DNA of 47,340 bases from Desulfofundulus thermosubterraneus DSM 16057. Lineage in GTDB: Bacteria; Bacillota; Desulfotomaculia; Desulfotomaculales; Desulfovirgulaceae. Every line of letters starts with the position of its first letter. Within the stretch, counting starts at the first letter, position 1. A program made the translations under genes and the position numbers. The DNA is taken from contig NZ_FQZM01000028.1 of NCBI RefSeq assembly GCF_900142025.1, forward strand, positions 1 to 47,340, read 5' to 3'. Under the pieces are notes generated by a model. The model was not told where the DNA came from. It searched no databases and saw nothing but the letters and a program-made list of their open reading frames with translations. Shown piece by piece: positions 23,679-32,726 of this stretch.

Positions 23679-24800
23679 CTAAATACTGGAAATATCTTGG
23701 TCGTTATGTGGGCCAGAACGCCTCCGGGCAATAATCCCTCCACCAACCACGTAGTCCCCCTGGTAGTAGACCACCGACTGGCCGGGGGTGATGGCCCGCT
23801 GAGGTTTGGCAATACGAACCAGTACCCGGTCATCATCCAGGGGGCTGATGACCGCCGGTGCCGGGCGGGAATTGTAGCGGATCTGGGCGGATACTTCCAT
23901 TGGTGTGGTCAGCTTTTCAATTAAAATAAAATTATTGTCTTCCGCCACCAATTCATCCCCCAGGGTGGCTTCTTCGGGCCCCAGTACGACGGCGTTCCGC
24001 CCGGGGTCGATGTCCACCACATAGAGCCTTTGCCCCGCGGCGATGCCCAATCCCCGGCGCTGGCCGATGGTATAAAAGGGTATACCCCGGTGCCGGCCGA
24101 TAACGTTACCCTGGAGATCGAGAAAAGGCCCCGGCTTAATTTGAGCCCCCGCCCGTTCTCTTAAAAAGTTATGGTAATCGTTATCGGGAATAAAACAGAT
24201 TTCCTGGCTTTCGGGCTTTTCCGCCACCGGCAGGTCCCTTTCCGCCGCCATGCGGCGCACCTGTTCTTTGGTATAATCCCCTAAAGGCATCAGCGTGTGC
24301 GCCAGTTGCTCCTGGGTCATGTTGTACAGGACATAGGTCTGGTCCTTGCGGGCATCGGCCGCCCGTTTCAAAACATAACGCCGCCGGTCCTCATCGTAAG
24401 TTATCCGGGCATAATGGCCGGTGGCCACATAACTGGCTCCCAGGGAGCGGGCCTTCTGCAGCAGGCTTTCAAACTTAATATAGCGGTTGCAGGCAATGCA
24501 GGGGTTGGGTGTCCGCCCCCGGAGATACTCCGCACAAAAATAGCTTACCACCCTGTCTTCAAAAATTTCGCGGAAATTAAGCACGTAATAGGGAATACCC
24601 AGCCGGTGGGCCACCCGGCGGGCGTCTTCAACGGCAGCCAGGGAACAACAGCCCACGTGTTCCCCGGCCACCTCGGTGACGCTGGGATCCCAGATTTGCA
24701 TGGTCACCCCGATTACTTCATAGCCCCTTTCAACCAAAAGGGCGGCGGTGACCGAACTGTCCACGCCGCCGCTCATGGCCACGACAACCCTTGGCTTCAT
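23679..24800 (-). CDS. mnmA: tRNA-specific 2-thiouridylase MnmA
   Basis: ATG 24800 follows AGGTGA by six bases. The PP-loop ATPase motif VVVAMSGGVDSSVTAALL is at the start. The catalytic Cys pair is in TPNPCIACNRYIKF and SQEICFIPDNDYHNFL, and GIPFYTIGQRRGLGI marks the central domain. MnmA puts sulfur on U34 of Lys, Glu and Gln tRNAs. Here it follows nifS and nifU, so sulfur probably comes from that cysteine desulfurase, as with YrvO in bacilli. Confidence 0.97.
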   Translation of the reverse strand: MKPRVVVAMSGGVDSSVTAALLVERGYEVIGVTMQIWDPSVTEVAGEHVGCCSLAAVEDARRVAHRLGIPYYVLNFREIFEDRVVSYFCAEYLRGRTPNPCIACNRYIKFESLLQKARSLGASYVATGHYARITYDEDRRRYVLKRAADARKDQTYVLYNMTQEQLAHTLMPLGDYTKEQVRRMAAERDLPVAEKPESQEICFIPDNDYHNFLRERAGAQIKPGPFLDLQGNVIGRHRGIPFYTIGQRRGLGIAAGQRLYVVDIDPGRNAVVLGPEEATLGDELVAEDNNFILIEKLTTPMEVSAQIRYNSRPAPAVISPLDDDRVLVRIAKPQRAITPGQSVVYYQGDYVVGGGIIARRRSGPHNDQDISSI

Positions 24801-24813
24801 CAAATTCACCTGT

Positions 24814-25191
24814 TTATGCTTCTTTTTTCTTTTTGCTGAGGTAATCCTGGATGGCCGCATGCAGGGCATCAGCGGCCAGGTTGGAACAGTGCATTTTCTG
24901 GGGAGGCAGCCCGTCCAGAGCCTCGGCCACCTGCTTGTTGCTCACCTGCATGGCCTCTTCCAGGGTCTTCCCCTTGACCAGTTCGGTTACCATGCTGCTG
25001 GTGGCAATGGCCGCCCCGCAACCAAAAGTTTTAAATTTAATATCCTCGATAATATTATCTTTTACTTTAATATAGATTTTCATGATATCCCCGCACACCG
25101 GGTTGCCCACCTGGCCCACGCCATCGGCATCGGGAATTTCTCCCACATTGCGGGGATTGGTAAAATGGTCCATTACCTTTTCTGAATACAT
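24814..25191 (-). CDS. nifU: NifU/IscU-type iron-sulfur scaffold
   Basis: ATG 25191 begins MYSEKVMDHFTNPRNVGEI, the IscU N-terminus. The three scaffold Cys are in GNPVCGDIMKIY, FGCGAAIATSS and KMHCSNLAADALH. The 125-residue length equals a single scaffold domain without NifU C-terminal parts. It assembles Fe-S clusters from sulfur supplied by NifS. It is 16 bases from the nifS stop and 13 bases before the mnmA start. Confidence 0.95.
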   Translation of the reverse strand: MYSEKVMDHFTNPRNVGEIPDADGVGQVGNPVCGDIMKIYIKVKDNIIEDIKFKTFGCGAAIATSSMVTELVKGKTLEEAMQVSNKQVAEALDGLPPQKMHCSNLAADALHAAIQDYLSKKKKEA

Positions 25192-25207
25192 CGCTTTGGC
25201 GACCCCC

Positions 25208-26431
25208 TTAAACACGACAGGTATGACTGACCCGGCAACCGTTACACCGGTCGGAAAGGGCGAATTCCGTCTCCTGATCCAGGGGAGACATGGCCCGCAG
25301 CCTTTCCACAATCGACGGCATGACCTCCAGGAAGTAATCGATATCTTCTTCCGTATTATCCCTGCCCAGGGTTAGACGGATGGAACCGTGGGCCACTTCG
25401 TGGGGGATCCCCATGGCCAGCAAAACGTGGGACGGCTCCAGGGAACCGGAAGTGCAGGCCGAGCCGCTGGAAGCGGCAATGCCCTGCAGATCCAGGCTCA
25501 AAAGCATGGATTCGCCTTCAATAAACTCAAAACAGAAACTGGCATGGTTGGGGAGACGTTTGGTGGGATGGCCCGTAAGACGCACGTGGCTTATTTTTTC
25601 CGTCACCTCACGAATGAGCCTGTCCCGCAACCTGGTGAGGTAAGCCGCCTCCTGCTCCATATTGGCCATGGCCAGCTCCGCTGCCTTGCCCAGGCCGATA
25701 ATTCCGGGAGTATTCTCCGTCCCCGCCCGGCGCAGCCGTTCCTGGGCGCCGCCATGGAAGAGGGTCTGTCTCCAGCGGGTACCTTTACGGATGTAAAGGG
25801 CACCAATGCCTTTGGGGCCATAAATCTTATGCCCCGAAATAGTCAGCAGGTCCACGTTTAATTCATCGACATTGACAGGAATTTTACCAAAACTCTGCAC
25901 CGCATCGGTATGGAACAAAATGCCCCTTTCCCTGGCCAGGCGACCGATTTCGGCAATGGGCATGATGGTACCCACTTCGTTGTTGGCGTGCATAATGGTA
26001 ATTAAAATGGTCTTGTCGGTAATGGCCGCGGCCACGTCTTCCACGCTGACCATGCCGTACTGGTCCACCGGCAAAATGGTAACGGTAAATCCCTGCTTGC
26101 CCAGGGCTTTCACGGTATTGAGGACGGCGTGGTGCTCCACGGCGGAAGTGATAATGTGGTTGCCCCGGTTGCGGTTGGTATAGGCCACTCCGTGAATGGC
26201 CATGTTATCGGCTTCCGTACCGCCGCTGGTAAAAACAATTTCGGCTGGATTGGCACCAATGGCCGCGGCCACCTTTTCCCTGGCTTCTTCCACCGCCTTC
26301 CGGGCCTTCTGGCCAAAGTGGTGCAGGCTGGTGGGATTGCCGAAATTATCTTTTAAAAAGCGGCACATTTCCTCCACCACTTCCGGGTGTACGGGAGTGG
26401 TGGCACTATGGTCGAAGTAAACTCTACGGGT
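25208..26431 (-). CDS. nifS: Cysteine desulfurase, NifS/IscS type
   Basis: This PLP enzyme begins MTRRVYFDHSATTPVHPEV. The Schiff-base Lys is in LLTISGHKIYGPKGIGAL, the substrate His in SAVEHHAVLNTVKAL, and the catalytic Cys loop is SSGSACTSGSLEPSHVL. It moves sulfur from Cys to NifU and probably MnmA. The C-terminus has an unusual tail, SDRCNGCRVSHTCRV, with three extra Cys that could help pass sulfur or bind metal. Start ATG 26431 overlaps the end of the regulator by eight bases. Confidence 0.96.
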   Translation of the reverse strand, partial: TRRVYFDHSATTPVHPEVVEEMCRFLKDNFGNPTSLHHFGQKARKAVEEAREKVAAAIGANPAEIVFTSGGTEADNMAIHGVAYTNRNRGNHIITSAVEHHAVLNTVKALGKQGFTVTILPVDQYGMVSVEDVAAAITDKTILITIMHANNEVGTIMPIAEIGRLARERGILFHTDAVQSFGKIPVNVDELNVDLLTISGHKIYGPKGIGALYIRKGTRWRQTLFHGGAQERLRRAGTENTPGIIGLGKAAELAMANMEQEAAYLTRLRDRLIREVTEKISHVRLTGHPTKRLPNHASFCFEFIEGESMLLSLDLQGIAASSGSACTSGSLEPSHVLLAMGIPHEVAHGSIRLTLGRDNTEEDIDYFLEVMPSIVERLRAMSPLDQETEFALSDRCNGCRVSHTCRV

Positions 26432-26897
26432 CATACAGCGTCCAGCCTCCTCTATTGTGGTCAAAGCTCTTGGTTTGATGGATTTTTGCGGCTTCGCGGC
26501 ACATATCGGCCAGGCTGATGGAGTCCAGCACCCCGGCGATACTGTCCCGTACCCGGGCCCAAACCATACGGCTAATGCAGTAGTCAGCCTGGTCGCATTC
26601 TTTTGGATCCACTTCCTTCACGCATTCCACGGGCGCAATAGGTCCCTCCAGGGCCCGGATTATCTCACCCACCGTAATCTTCCCCGGTTCCCGGGCCAGG
26701 ATATACCCCCCCTGGGCTCCCCTGACACTTTTGACCAAACCGGCCTTGCGTAACCTGGCAATCAGCTGCTCCAGATAATGCTCGGAAAGGTTTTGTCTTT
26801 CGGCCACACTCTTTAAAGGTATGGGTTCCGTCCCGTAATGTTGAGCCAGATCAAACATGGCCTTGAGACCGTAATGGCCCCTGGTGGACAGGCGCAA
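26424..26897 (-). CDS. Rrf2/IscR-like Fe-S sensing repressor
   Basis: The protein starts at a TTG directly after GGAGGTGACGG and reads MRLSTRGHYGLKAMFDLA, an Rrf2 wHTH, followed by SEHYLEQLIARLRKAGLV. Three Cys (VECVKEVDPKECDQADYC) at about residues 90-110 are placed as in IscR, which binds a 2Fe-2S cluster. It probably represses its own operon with nifS, nifU and mnmA when cluster supply is adequate. The C-terminus is slightly long (HNRGGWTLYDP). Confidence 0.92.
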   Translation of the reverse strand: MRLSTRGHYGLKAMFDLAQHYGTEPIPLKSVAERQNLSEHYLEQLIARLRKAGLVKSVRGAQGGYILAREPGKITVGEIIRALEGPIAPVECVKEVDPKECDQADYCISRMVWARVRDSIAGVLDSISLADMCREAAKIHQTKSFDHNRGGWTLYDP

Positions 26898-26966
26898 ACC
26901 GTCACCTCCCCCGGGTTATGAATCCATGTTCAATTCATACTAAATTACTCGGATTTCATAAGATGA

Positions 26967-26995
26967 TTTTAACATACCACACCGAGCGGTGTCAA
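26967..26995 (-). promoter_or_regulatory. Promoter of the Rrf2-nifS-nifU-mnmA operon
   Basis: On the minus strand TTGACA (26995-26990) and TTAAAA (26972-26967) have a 17-base spacer. A repeated ACCGAGC at 26981-26987 and 27001-27007 lies around the -35 region and may be the Rrf2 operator. Confidence 0.6.
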
Positions 26996-27020
26996 TAAAA
27001 ACCGAGCAAAATACTAAGAA

Positions 27021-28307
27021 TTACTCTTTCTCCTCCCCTTGCCCGGAAGGCTCATAAAACACCTTGCCCGCCAATTCCGGGGGAAGGTACTGCTGAGGCA
27101 CATGGTGGCCGGGGTAGTCGTGGGGGTACTTGTAGCCCTTCCCGTGGCCCAGGGCGGCGGCACCGGGGTAGCTGGCATCCCGCAGGTGAACGGGCACCGG
27201 GTGGGATCTCTCCCTTTCCACCACGGCCATGGCCCGGTCAATGGCCCGGATCACCGAATTGCTCTTGGGCGCCCTGGCGATATAGAGGGCGGCTTCGGCC
27301 ATAATAATGCGGGCCTCCGGCAGTCCCACCCGCTCCACGGCCTGGGCCGCAGCGGTGGCCACCAGGAGGGCCCGGGGGTCGGCCAGGCCCACATCCTCGG
27401 CGGCATGGATCATCATCCGCCGGCAAATAAAGGCGGGATCTTCCCCGGCATAAATAAGGCGGGCCAGCCAGTAGACGGTGGCCTGGGGATCGGAACCCCG
27501 CATACTCTTGATGAAGGCGGAAACCACATCGTAATGCTCATCTTCCCGGTCGTATTTGAGCACCAGGCGCCCCGAGGCCTGTTCGGCCACCGCCAGATCA
27601 ATGCGCCGTACCCCCTCCCCGTCGGGGGGAGTGGTGAGCACCGCCATTTCCAAAAAGTTCAGGGCCGCCCGGGCATCACCGTTGGCCGTCCGGACGAAAT
27701 GCCGCAATGCTTCCGGATCAATCTCCACCCGGTACTCCCCGAGGCCCCGTTCCTTATCGGCAAGCGCCCGCTGCAGGATGCGGTAAATGGCTTCATCGGA
27801 AAGAGGTTCCAGGCGGTAGAGCTGTGAACGGCTTAACAGGGGACGGTTGACGGTAAACATGGGGTTTTCCGTGGTGGACCCGATCAAGGTAATTAAGCCG
27901 TTTTCCACCGAGGGGAGGAGGGCGTCCTGCTGGGCCTTGTTGAAGCGGTGAATTTCATCTATAAACAGGATTGTTTTTTGACCGTAATAGGCCCGCCGGT
28001 CCCTTGCCTCCTGGACCACCCGGCGGATATCGTTTACCCCGGCCATGACCGCGTTGAGACTGACGAAATGCGCCCGGGTCATGCGGGCGATGATACGGGC
28101 CAGGGTGGTTTTCCCCGTCCCCGGCGGGCCCCAAAGGATGATGGAACGCAGCTGGTCGGCTTCGATGGCCCGGCGCAAGGGCGTGCCCTTGCCCACAACG
28201 GCAGCCTGCTCTTCAAACTCATCCAGGGTGGTGGGACGCATCCGCTCGGCCAGGGGAGCCTCCCGCTCCAGCGTGTGCTCCAGGGACCGGGTGAACAGGT
28301 TGTCCAT
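27021..28307 (-). CDS. rarA: Replication-associated recombination protein A (RarA/MgsA)
   Basis: This 428-residue AAA+ ATPase shows Walker A in [17 protein letters not shown], Walker B in [17 protein letters not shown], sensor 1 in [14 protein letters not shown], and the C-terminal MgsA part with [16 protein letters not shown] and [14 protein letters not shown]. RarA acts at stalled replication forks. It stands between the Rrf2 operon and the two-component genes. The C-terminal tail GQGEEKE is slightly acidic. Confidence 0.96.
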   Translation of the reverse strand: MDNLFTRSLEHTLEREAPLAERMRPTTLDEFEEQAAVVGKGTPLRRAIEADQLRSIILWGPPGTGKTTLARIIARMTRAHFVSLNAVMAGVNDIRRVVQEARDRRAYYGQKTILFIDEIHRFNKAQQDALLPSVENGLITLIGSTTENPMFTVNRPLLSRSQLYRLEPLSDEAIYRILQRALADKERGLGEYRVEIDPEALRHFVRTANGDARAALNFLEMAVLTTPPDGEGVRRIDLAVAEQASGRLVLKYDREDEHYDVVSAFIKSMRGSDPQATVYWLARLIYAGEDPAFICRRMMIHAAEDVGLADPRALLVATAAAQAVERVGLPEARIIMAEAALYIARAPKSNSVIRAIDRAMAVVERERSHPVPVHLRDASYPGAAALGHGKGYKYPHDYPGHHVPQQYLPPELAGKVFYEPSGQGEEKE

Positions 28308-28382
28308 TCAAAACTCACCTCTAACTAGATTATACTAAAAAACCGCCGGCCAAAGAGTTCTAAGGCAATAAAGCACATGGTT

Positions 28383-29804
28383 TCAATGTGCTCCGGACCA
28401 GTTTACTTGATTAACAGATAAATGTTCCTGGAACAACAGGGGCATTACTATGGTAAAGCGGCTCCCCTGGCCGGGCCGGCTTTCCACTGAAATGCGCCCC
28501 CCGTGAGCTTCCACGATCTCTTTGGCCAGGGGAAGACCCAGTCCGAAGCCCCTGACCTGGCCGCGCGACGGGTCTGCCCGGTAAAAACGGTCGAATATTC
28601 TAGGTAAATCTCTCTCGTCGATACCCGGCCCGGTATCAGTAATGGAGATAGCGGCTTCATTTTGAGCCCTATTGATGGTCACAATTAGAGTTACTTCGCC
28701 ACCGGGCCGGTTATACTTGATGGCATTGTCCACCAGTGCCCACAGGGCGCGGCGAAGGTAATCTTCGTCGGCAGCCACCACCGCCCGCTCCACGGGACCC
28801 AGCTTCACCGATACATCGTGAGACAACGTCCTGGCCTCCTGTACCGTTTCTTCGGCCAGTTCGTCCAGGGCTACCGGTGCAGGATCAAGAGATGGCCCAG
28901 CCTGCATGCGGGCCAGAAGCAACAGGTCATTGACCAGCCTCTCCATAACCCCTACCGCTTTAGCCATGGCCTGGACGGATTCCTCCACCACCGCCGGGTC
29001 ATCCTTTCCCCACCGGTTCAGCAAATCAGTATAACTCTTAACCACCGTCAGGGGCGTACGTAGATCATGGGAGGCTGCAGCCACAAACTCCTGCTGACTG
29101 CGAAACCCCTGCTCCAGCCTGTCCAGCATTTGATTAAAGGTTTCCGCCAGGGTATACAGCTCATCCCTTGGACCGCACAACTTGATTCGGCGGCTGAGGT
29201 CAGTTGTGCTGATCTGCCTGGCTGTTCTGATCAGACCATGCACCGGTCTTAAAGCTGCCCGCGTAATTACCCATCCCCCGACCACGGCCAGCCCCAGCCC
29301 CCCCAGGGCCAGCAATCCGAGAACCCCGGCCAGTATCTCCAGAAATATTTTCTCCCTACCCAGCGGACGGGCCACCTGAACCAGTGCACCACCCGTTAGA
29401 TGTGCTCCGGCCAGGATTACTTTTTGTCCGTTCAACTCGGTCAGGACGGGTGGACCGACATAACCCGGAGCCAGAACAACATCCCTCAAAGCCCTTGAAC
29501 TGTTCAATACCCGCCCGTCCGGAGTAGTGATTTGCACCCAGAGTATACCGTTATCGGCTGAAGCCGTTAATTCCGGGTCATCCAGGTCCACATGATTATA
29601 ATTGTCGTTTTCATTATAATTGCCGTTTTCCTGTTCGGGATTGGTCATATTCTGGATTCTTACCACGGTCGCCTGCACTTCCCGAATCGCTTCTGTGAAG
29701 AGCAGGTAACGCATCACCCAGAACACAGCCATGCCGCAGATAATTAAGATAGCCATTAAAATTCCGGCGTACCAGAAAGTGAGCCGCCAGGTAATGGAGC
29801 GCAC
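28383..29804 (-). CDS. Membrane sensor histidine kinase
   Basis: GTG 29804 is nine bases after GGAGG and overlaps the response-regulator stop. Two membrane helices ([19 protein letters not shown] and [19 protein letters not shown]) flank an extracellular sensor of about 130 residues with an Asn/Asp-rich stretch. HAMP follows, then HisKA with phospho-His in [19 protein letters not shown] and an HATPase domain ([40 protein letters not shown]). It pairs with the upstream OmpR-type regulator. The divergent PepSY protein gene is the likely target; related PepSY-linked systems often sense envelope or metal stress. Confidence 0.94.
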   Translation of the reverse strand: MRSITWRLTFWYAGILMAILIICGMAVFWVMRYLLFTEAIREVQATVVRIQNMTNPEQENGNYNENDNYNHVDLDDPELTASADNGILWVQITTPDGRVLNSSRALRDVVLAPGYVGPPVLTELNGQKVILAGAHLTGGALVQVARPLGREKIFLEILAGVLGLLALGGLGLAVVGGWVITRAALRPVHGLIRTARQISTTDLSRRIKLCGPRDELYTLAETFNQMLDRLEQGFRSQQEFVAAASHDLRTPLTVVKSYTDLLNRWGKDDPAVVEESVQAMAKAVGVMERLVNDLLLLARMQAGPSLDPAPVALDELAEETVQEARTLSHDVSVKLGPVERAVVAADEDYLRRALWALVDNAIKYNRPGGEVTLIVTINRAQNEAAISITDTGPGIDERDLPRIFDRFYRADPSRGQVRGFGLGLPLAKEIVEAHGGRISVESRPGQGSRFTIVMPLLFQEHLSVNQVNWSGAH

Positions 29805-29805
29805 T

Positions 29806-30501
29806 TTATTTTTCCTCCCGCAGCGTGTAACCCACCCCGCGCACGGTGTGCAACAACCGAGTGGGAAAGGGTTCATCTATTTTAGCCCGCAGATAACGTA
29901 CGTAAACGTCCACAACATTGGTATTTCCGCAATAATCATACCCCCAGACCCGGTTTAAAATGGTCTCCCGGCTCAAAACGAGTCCGGCATTCTCGGCCAA
30001 GTAGGCCAGCAGGTCAAACTCCCGCCTGGTCAGGGGAATGATCTGGCCGCTTCTGGTTACCTGTCGCGTACCCCGGCGGATGACCAGGTCGCCTATGACC
30101 AGTTTGTCCCCCTCCTGCCGTGCTGTACCCGCACGGCGCAGCCTTGCCCGGATCCTGGCCAGCAGTTCCTCCACCGCGAAGGGCTTGGTAATGTAATCAT
30201 CTGCTCCTGTATCCAGACCCTTCACTTTGTCCAGCGTGGCATCCCGGGCCGTAAGCATGATGATGGGTACGTCCGTCTGTTCCCGAATCCGGCGGCAAAC
30301 CTCAAAACCGTCCAATCCCGGCAACATCAGATCCAGAAGAACCAGGTCCCATCCTGTCTCACCGATCCTGCCCAGAGCCTCATAGCCGTTTTGGGCCGTT
30401 TCCACCTGGTAGCCCTCGTGGTTCAGTTCCAGTTGAAGAAAACGGGCCAGACTGGCCTCATCTTCCACCACCAGGATGCGCGGTTTAACCTTCTCTTCCA
30501 T
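29806..30501 (-). CDS. OmpR/PhoB-family response regulator
   Basis: The receiver domain has [14 protein letters not shown], phospho-Asp in [16 protein letters not shown], Thr in IIMLTARDA and Lys in [17 protein letters not shown] wHTH follows with [19 protein letters not shown] and [11 protein letters not shown]. The ATG follows GGGGTGAT. It forms one operon with the kinase and diverges from the PepSY gene; an inverted repeat in between (30548-30563) is a possible binding site. Confidence 0.94.
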   Translation of the reverse strand: MEEKVKPRILVVEDEASLARFLQLELNHEGYQVETAQNGYEALGRIGETGWDLVLLDLMLPGLDGFEVCRRIREQTDVPIIMLTARDATLDKVKGLDTGADDYITKPFAVEELLARIRARLRRAGTARQEGDKLVIGDLVIRRGTRQVTRSGQIIPLTRREFDLLAYLAENAGLVLSRETILNRVWGYDYCGNTNVVDVYVRYLRAKIDEPFPTRLLHTVRGVGYTLREEK

Positions 30502-30547
30502 GGCATAATCACCCCGATTATTCTACCAGTAAAAGATTAAAGAATCC

Positions 30548-30563
30548 TTAGAACCAATTCTAA
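30548..30563. promoter_or_regulatory. Inverted repeat between response regulator and PepSY genes
   Basis: TTAGAA-CCAA-TTCTAA is a perfect palindrome with six-base arms. It lies 47 bases upstream of the regulator start on one side and about 200 bases before the PepSY gene on the other. It may be a control site for the divergent genes. Confidence 0.4.
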
Positions 30564-30666
30564 TCCATTTTTAAGATAAGTTTAATGGATTTCCAATATA
30601 AAGGGGTTAAATTGTTTACAGACCGGAAAATGATTCTGGTAATAAAAAGAAAGGAGGGAATAGGTC

Positions 30667-30690
30667 ATGGCCGGCGCACCAGGTGGATAA
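30667..30690 (+). other. Seven-codon leader ORF with strong ribosome site
   Basis: ATG 30667 is eight bases after a strong AGGAGGG and encodes only MAGAPGG before TAA. The ribosome site is better than that of the PepSY gene 80 bases later, suggesting a translated leader or a decayed start. Confidence 0.35.
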
Positions 30691-30772
30691 AAAGGACTTC
30701 AACAAGAGGAACAGGAAGCAAAACAATAACAGAAGGGCCATAACTATTAATTATTTTCAGGGGGAATTCCAG

Positions 30773-31321
30773 ATGAATAAGAAATTAATGGCTTACCTGG
30801 CTTCCGGCATCCTGCTCCTGGGAGCAGCCGCCGGCCTGGGCACCTATCAGGCCCGGACGGCGCAGGCGGCAACTACGGCGGTTCAAGCCACCGCACCGGC
30901 AGCCGCCGCAACTCAAATAGACACCCGGCAACAGCAGCAGCAACGGGATTTACAAAATCCGTCCTATACCTCCTCCATCCGCACGGCAAATCAACAGAAC
31001 ACCGGCGAAGAAAAGGGCCAGGACAACGAAGCGGCGGAAAGCAGTTCCCTGCAGTCGCTGGCAAAAATCACCCCTGCACAGGCCAGGGCCAGCGCTTTAC
31101 AGGCGGTACCCGGCAAAGTAATCAAGGTATCCCTGGACAATGAAAACGGCAATGTGGTATACAGCGTGGAAGTACAAACGGCAAAAGGGCTTGTTGATGT
31201 AAAGGTGGACGCAGGCAACGGCAAAGTCCTGGCCCAGGACAGCGAGCAAAACCAAAACGACGGACCTGACAGCGAGCAAGACGACGGACCTGACAATGAT
31301 AATATTCAATTAGAACAGTAA
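30773..31321 (+). CDS. Exported PepSY-domain protein
   Basis: ATG 30773 follows CAGGGGGAA. MNKKLMAYLASGILLLGAAAGL is a signal peptide with ARTAQAA cleavage region. A Gln/Ala-rich, low-complexity stretch follows, then one PepSY domain: ITPAQARASALQAVPGKVI, then SLDNENGNVVYSVEV, then VDVKVDAGNGKVLAQD. The C-terminus is highly acidic and has two DGPD-type repeats. PepSY domains are thought to inhibit peptidases or sense the envelope. Its position divergent from a two-component operon suggests that it is its target or regulator. Confidence 0.87.
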   Translation: MNKKLMAYLASGILLLGAAAGLGTYQARTAQAATTAVQATAPAAAATQIDTRQQQQQRDLQNPSYTSSIRTANQQNTGEEKGQDNEAAESSSLQSLAKITPAQARASALQAVPGKVIKVSLDNENGNVVYSVEVQTAKGLVDVKVDAGNGKVLAQDSEQNQNDGPDSEQDDGPDNDNIQLEQ

Positions 31322-31350
31322 AATCAGAACCTTATTTTCCCCTAACTATG

Positions 31351-31382
31351 AGCGGCACCCCGCATTTACAAGGGGTGCCGCT
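31351..31382 (+). terminator. Terminator of the PepSY gene
   Basis: AGCGGCACCCC pairs perfectly with GGGGTGCCGCT around a ten-base loop, 29 bases after the stop codon, followed by TCTTC. Confidence 0.8.
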
Positions 31383-31489
31383 TCTTCGCAAAACACCCGT
31401 CGTGAAGGTGAAAGAATGTTTTATTCTCGCCGACCTTGCCTGTAAAGTCAATTTAGCCTAAGATACAGTAAAGAAGGTGTGATTTACCC

Positions 31490-31852
31490 ATGCGGCGAAA
31501 GTATATCCACCGCACAGAAACCATGACGGCGGTAGACGGACGTGTGGCAATGCTGGGGGGAACGGGCATCCGCCCCCTGCGCGGATTATTGCTGGCCGGC
31601 CTCTTAACCCTGTTTTTCTGCAAACTGGCAGAAGATGTGGCTTCCCATGAATTATACGCCTTCGATGCAACGTCCCCTCACACACCACCGGACACGCGAG
31701 TCCGTATCCAGCGGTTTACCAGGCTTGACGAAGGACTTTCATCGCTGTCGGCCATGCTTACGGGTGTACGCAAACAAAACGCCGGCATCCAAGCCGGCGC
31801 CAACCAGTCAGTTGAACGGCCATGTTTAGCTGGCCTTCTTGATCAGGGTTAA
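31490..31852 (+). pseudogene. Possible remnant of a PAP2-type membrane phosphatase
   Basis: The ATG follows AAGAAGGTGTG and a weak promoter (TTGCCT-N17-TAAGAT). The first 60 residues carry one membrane helix, LRGLLLAGLLTLFFCKLAEDV, followed by ASHELYAFDA, which resembles the N-terminus of PAP2 phosphatases. No PAP2 catalytic motif (KxxxxxxRP, PSGH, SRxxxxxH) follows. The rest of the frame is Arg/Ser/Thr-rich and its end overlaps a terminator on the opposite strand. I read it as a truncated gene; it may also be a small orphan. Confidence 0.4.
31771..31799 (-). terminator. Terminator of the small winged-helix gene
   Basis: On the minus strand CGCCGGC and GCCGGCG pair around a six-base loop, followed by TTTTGTTT. 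Confidence 0.75.
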
Positions 31853-32101
31853 AAAGTCTCCGCCCAGTTTGGTCACACTGCAGATCTTGCTCTTCCCTTC
31901 GGTGGAGACGTCAACCAGGCCCAGGGCATAGAGCTGCATGACCACGTGGTCTAAAACGGCCCTTTTTACCTTTGCCGTAAGGGAAAGTTCCTCCTTGTTC
32001 ATGCTGCCCTGTTCCATCAGGGCAATCAGGACCCTTTCCGCTTCAGTAGGCAGACGTTCACTCACCTTCTGAAAGTATTCCACCAGACTGATTCCCGTCA
32101 C
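31826..32101 (-). CDS. Small winged-helix-like protein
   Basis: GTG 32101 is eight bases after GGGAGG; a GTG three codons earlier is also possible. The 91 residues read as a wHTH: TEAERVLIALMEQGSMNKEEL, then VKRAVLDHVVMQLYALGLV, then a wing-like VSTEGKSKICSVTKLG. I do not recognise a named family. It stands alone between the PAP2-like remnant and a thioredoxin gene, with its own terminator. Confidence 0.65.
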   Translation of the reverse strand: MTGISLVEYFQKVSERLPTEAERVLIALMEQGSMNKEELSLTAKVKRAVLDHVVMQLYALGLVDVSTEGKSKICSVTKLGGDFLTLIKKAS

Positions 32102-32230
32102 AAATCTCACCTCCCTTTGAAATCCCCGACCTTGCTAATAGTATGGTCATTTCTTTAACGAGATAATACGGTTTAGGCAAAAAATCTTGAAAAAAATAAA
32201 AACATGCCGCACGGTTTTTGGTGAGAAAAA

Positions 32231-32259
32231 CAGCAAAGCACGTTCGTTGCCGAACGTGC
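32231..32259 (-). terminator. Terminator of the second thioredoxin gene
   Basis: On the minus strand GCACGTTCG and CGAACGTGC form a perfect nine-base stem with a GCAA tetraloop, followed by TTTGCTGTTTTT. Confidence 0.85.
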
Positions 32260-32291
32260 CCTCATTTTTAGCACCGTGGAATTACGAGATT

Positions 32292-32621
32292 TTATAAGTG
32301 CTTGTCGAGTATGGCCTTGATTTCCTTTTTGGTTTTGAAGCCAATGGAACGCTCTATTTCCTGGCCGTTCTTAAAGACGATCAAAGTGGGGATGCTGATA
32401 ACTTTATAGTCTGCCGGTGTTTTCTGGTTTTCATCTACGTTAAGCTTGGCTACCTGTACCTTGCCTGCATACTCCGCAGCTATTTCCTCCACCACCGGGG
32501 CAATCATCTTACACGGGCCGCACCACTCAGCCCAGAAGTCCACCAGTACGGGAACCTGGGCTGCTGTCACAAACTCTCTGAAAGTAGCGTCAGTTAAGGT
32601 ATGAATATTCTCGCTGACCAC
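32292..32621 (-). CDS. trxA: Thioredoxin
   Basis: This second thioredoxin has [19 protein letters not shown] and [22 protein letters not shown] 32621 is six bases after GGGAG; homology begins with IHTLTDATF just after. It has its own promoter (TTGACA-N18-TATAAT) and terminator, so it is monocistronic, unlike the first thioredoxin at 10364. Two copies suggest different partners. Confidence 0.95.
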   Translation of the reverse strand: MVSENIHTLTDATFREFVTAAQVPVLVDFWAEWCGPCKMIAPVVEEIAAEYAGKVQVAKLNVDENQKTPADYKVISIPTLIVFKNGQEIERSIGFKTKKEIKAILDKHL

Positions 32622-32692
32622 ACCTTTCTCCCCTTTCCCAGATAAACTGTAATCCCCCTCACTCTCCCACAGGGACAACTGACTACCTTCTA

Positions 32693-32722
32693 ATTATAAT
32701 ACCCGCCAAAAGCACCTGTCAA
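32693..32722 (-). promoter_or_regulatory. Promoter of the second thioredoxin gene
   Basis: On the minus strand TTGACA (32722-32717) and TATAAT (32698-32693) are both consensus, with an 18-base spacer. Confidence 0.85.
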
Positions 32723-32726
32723 TTCG

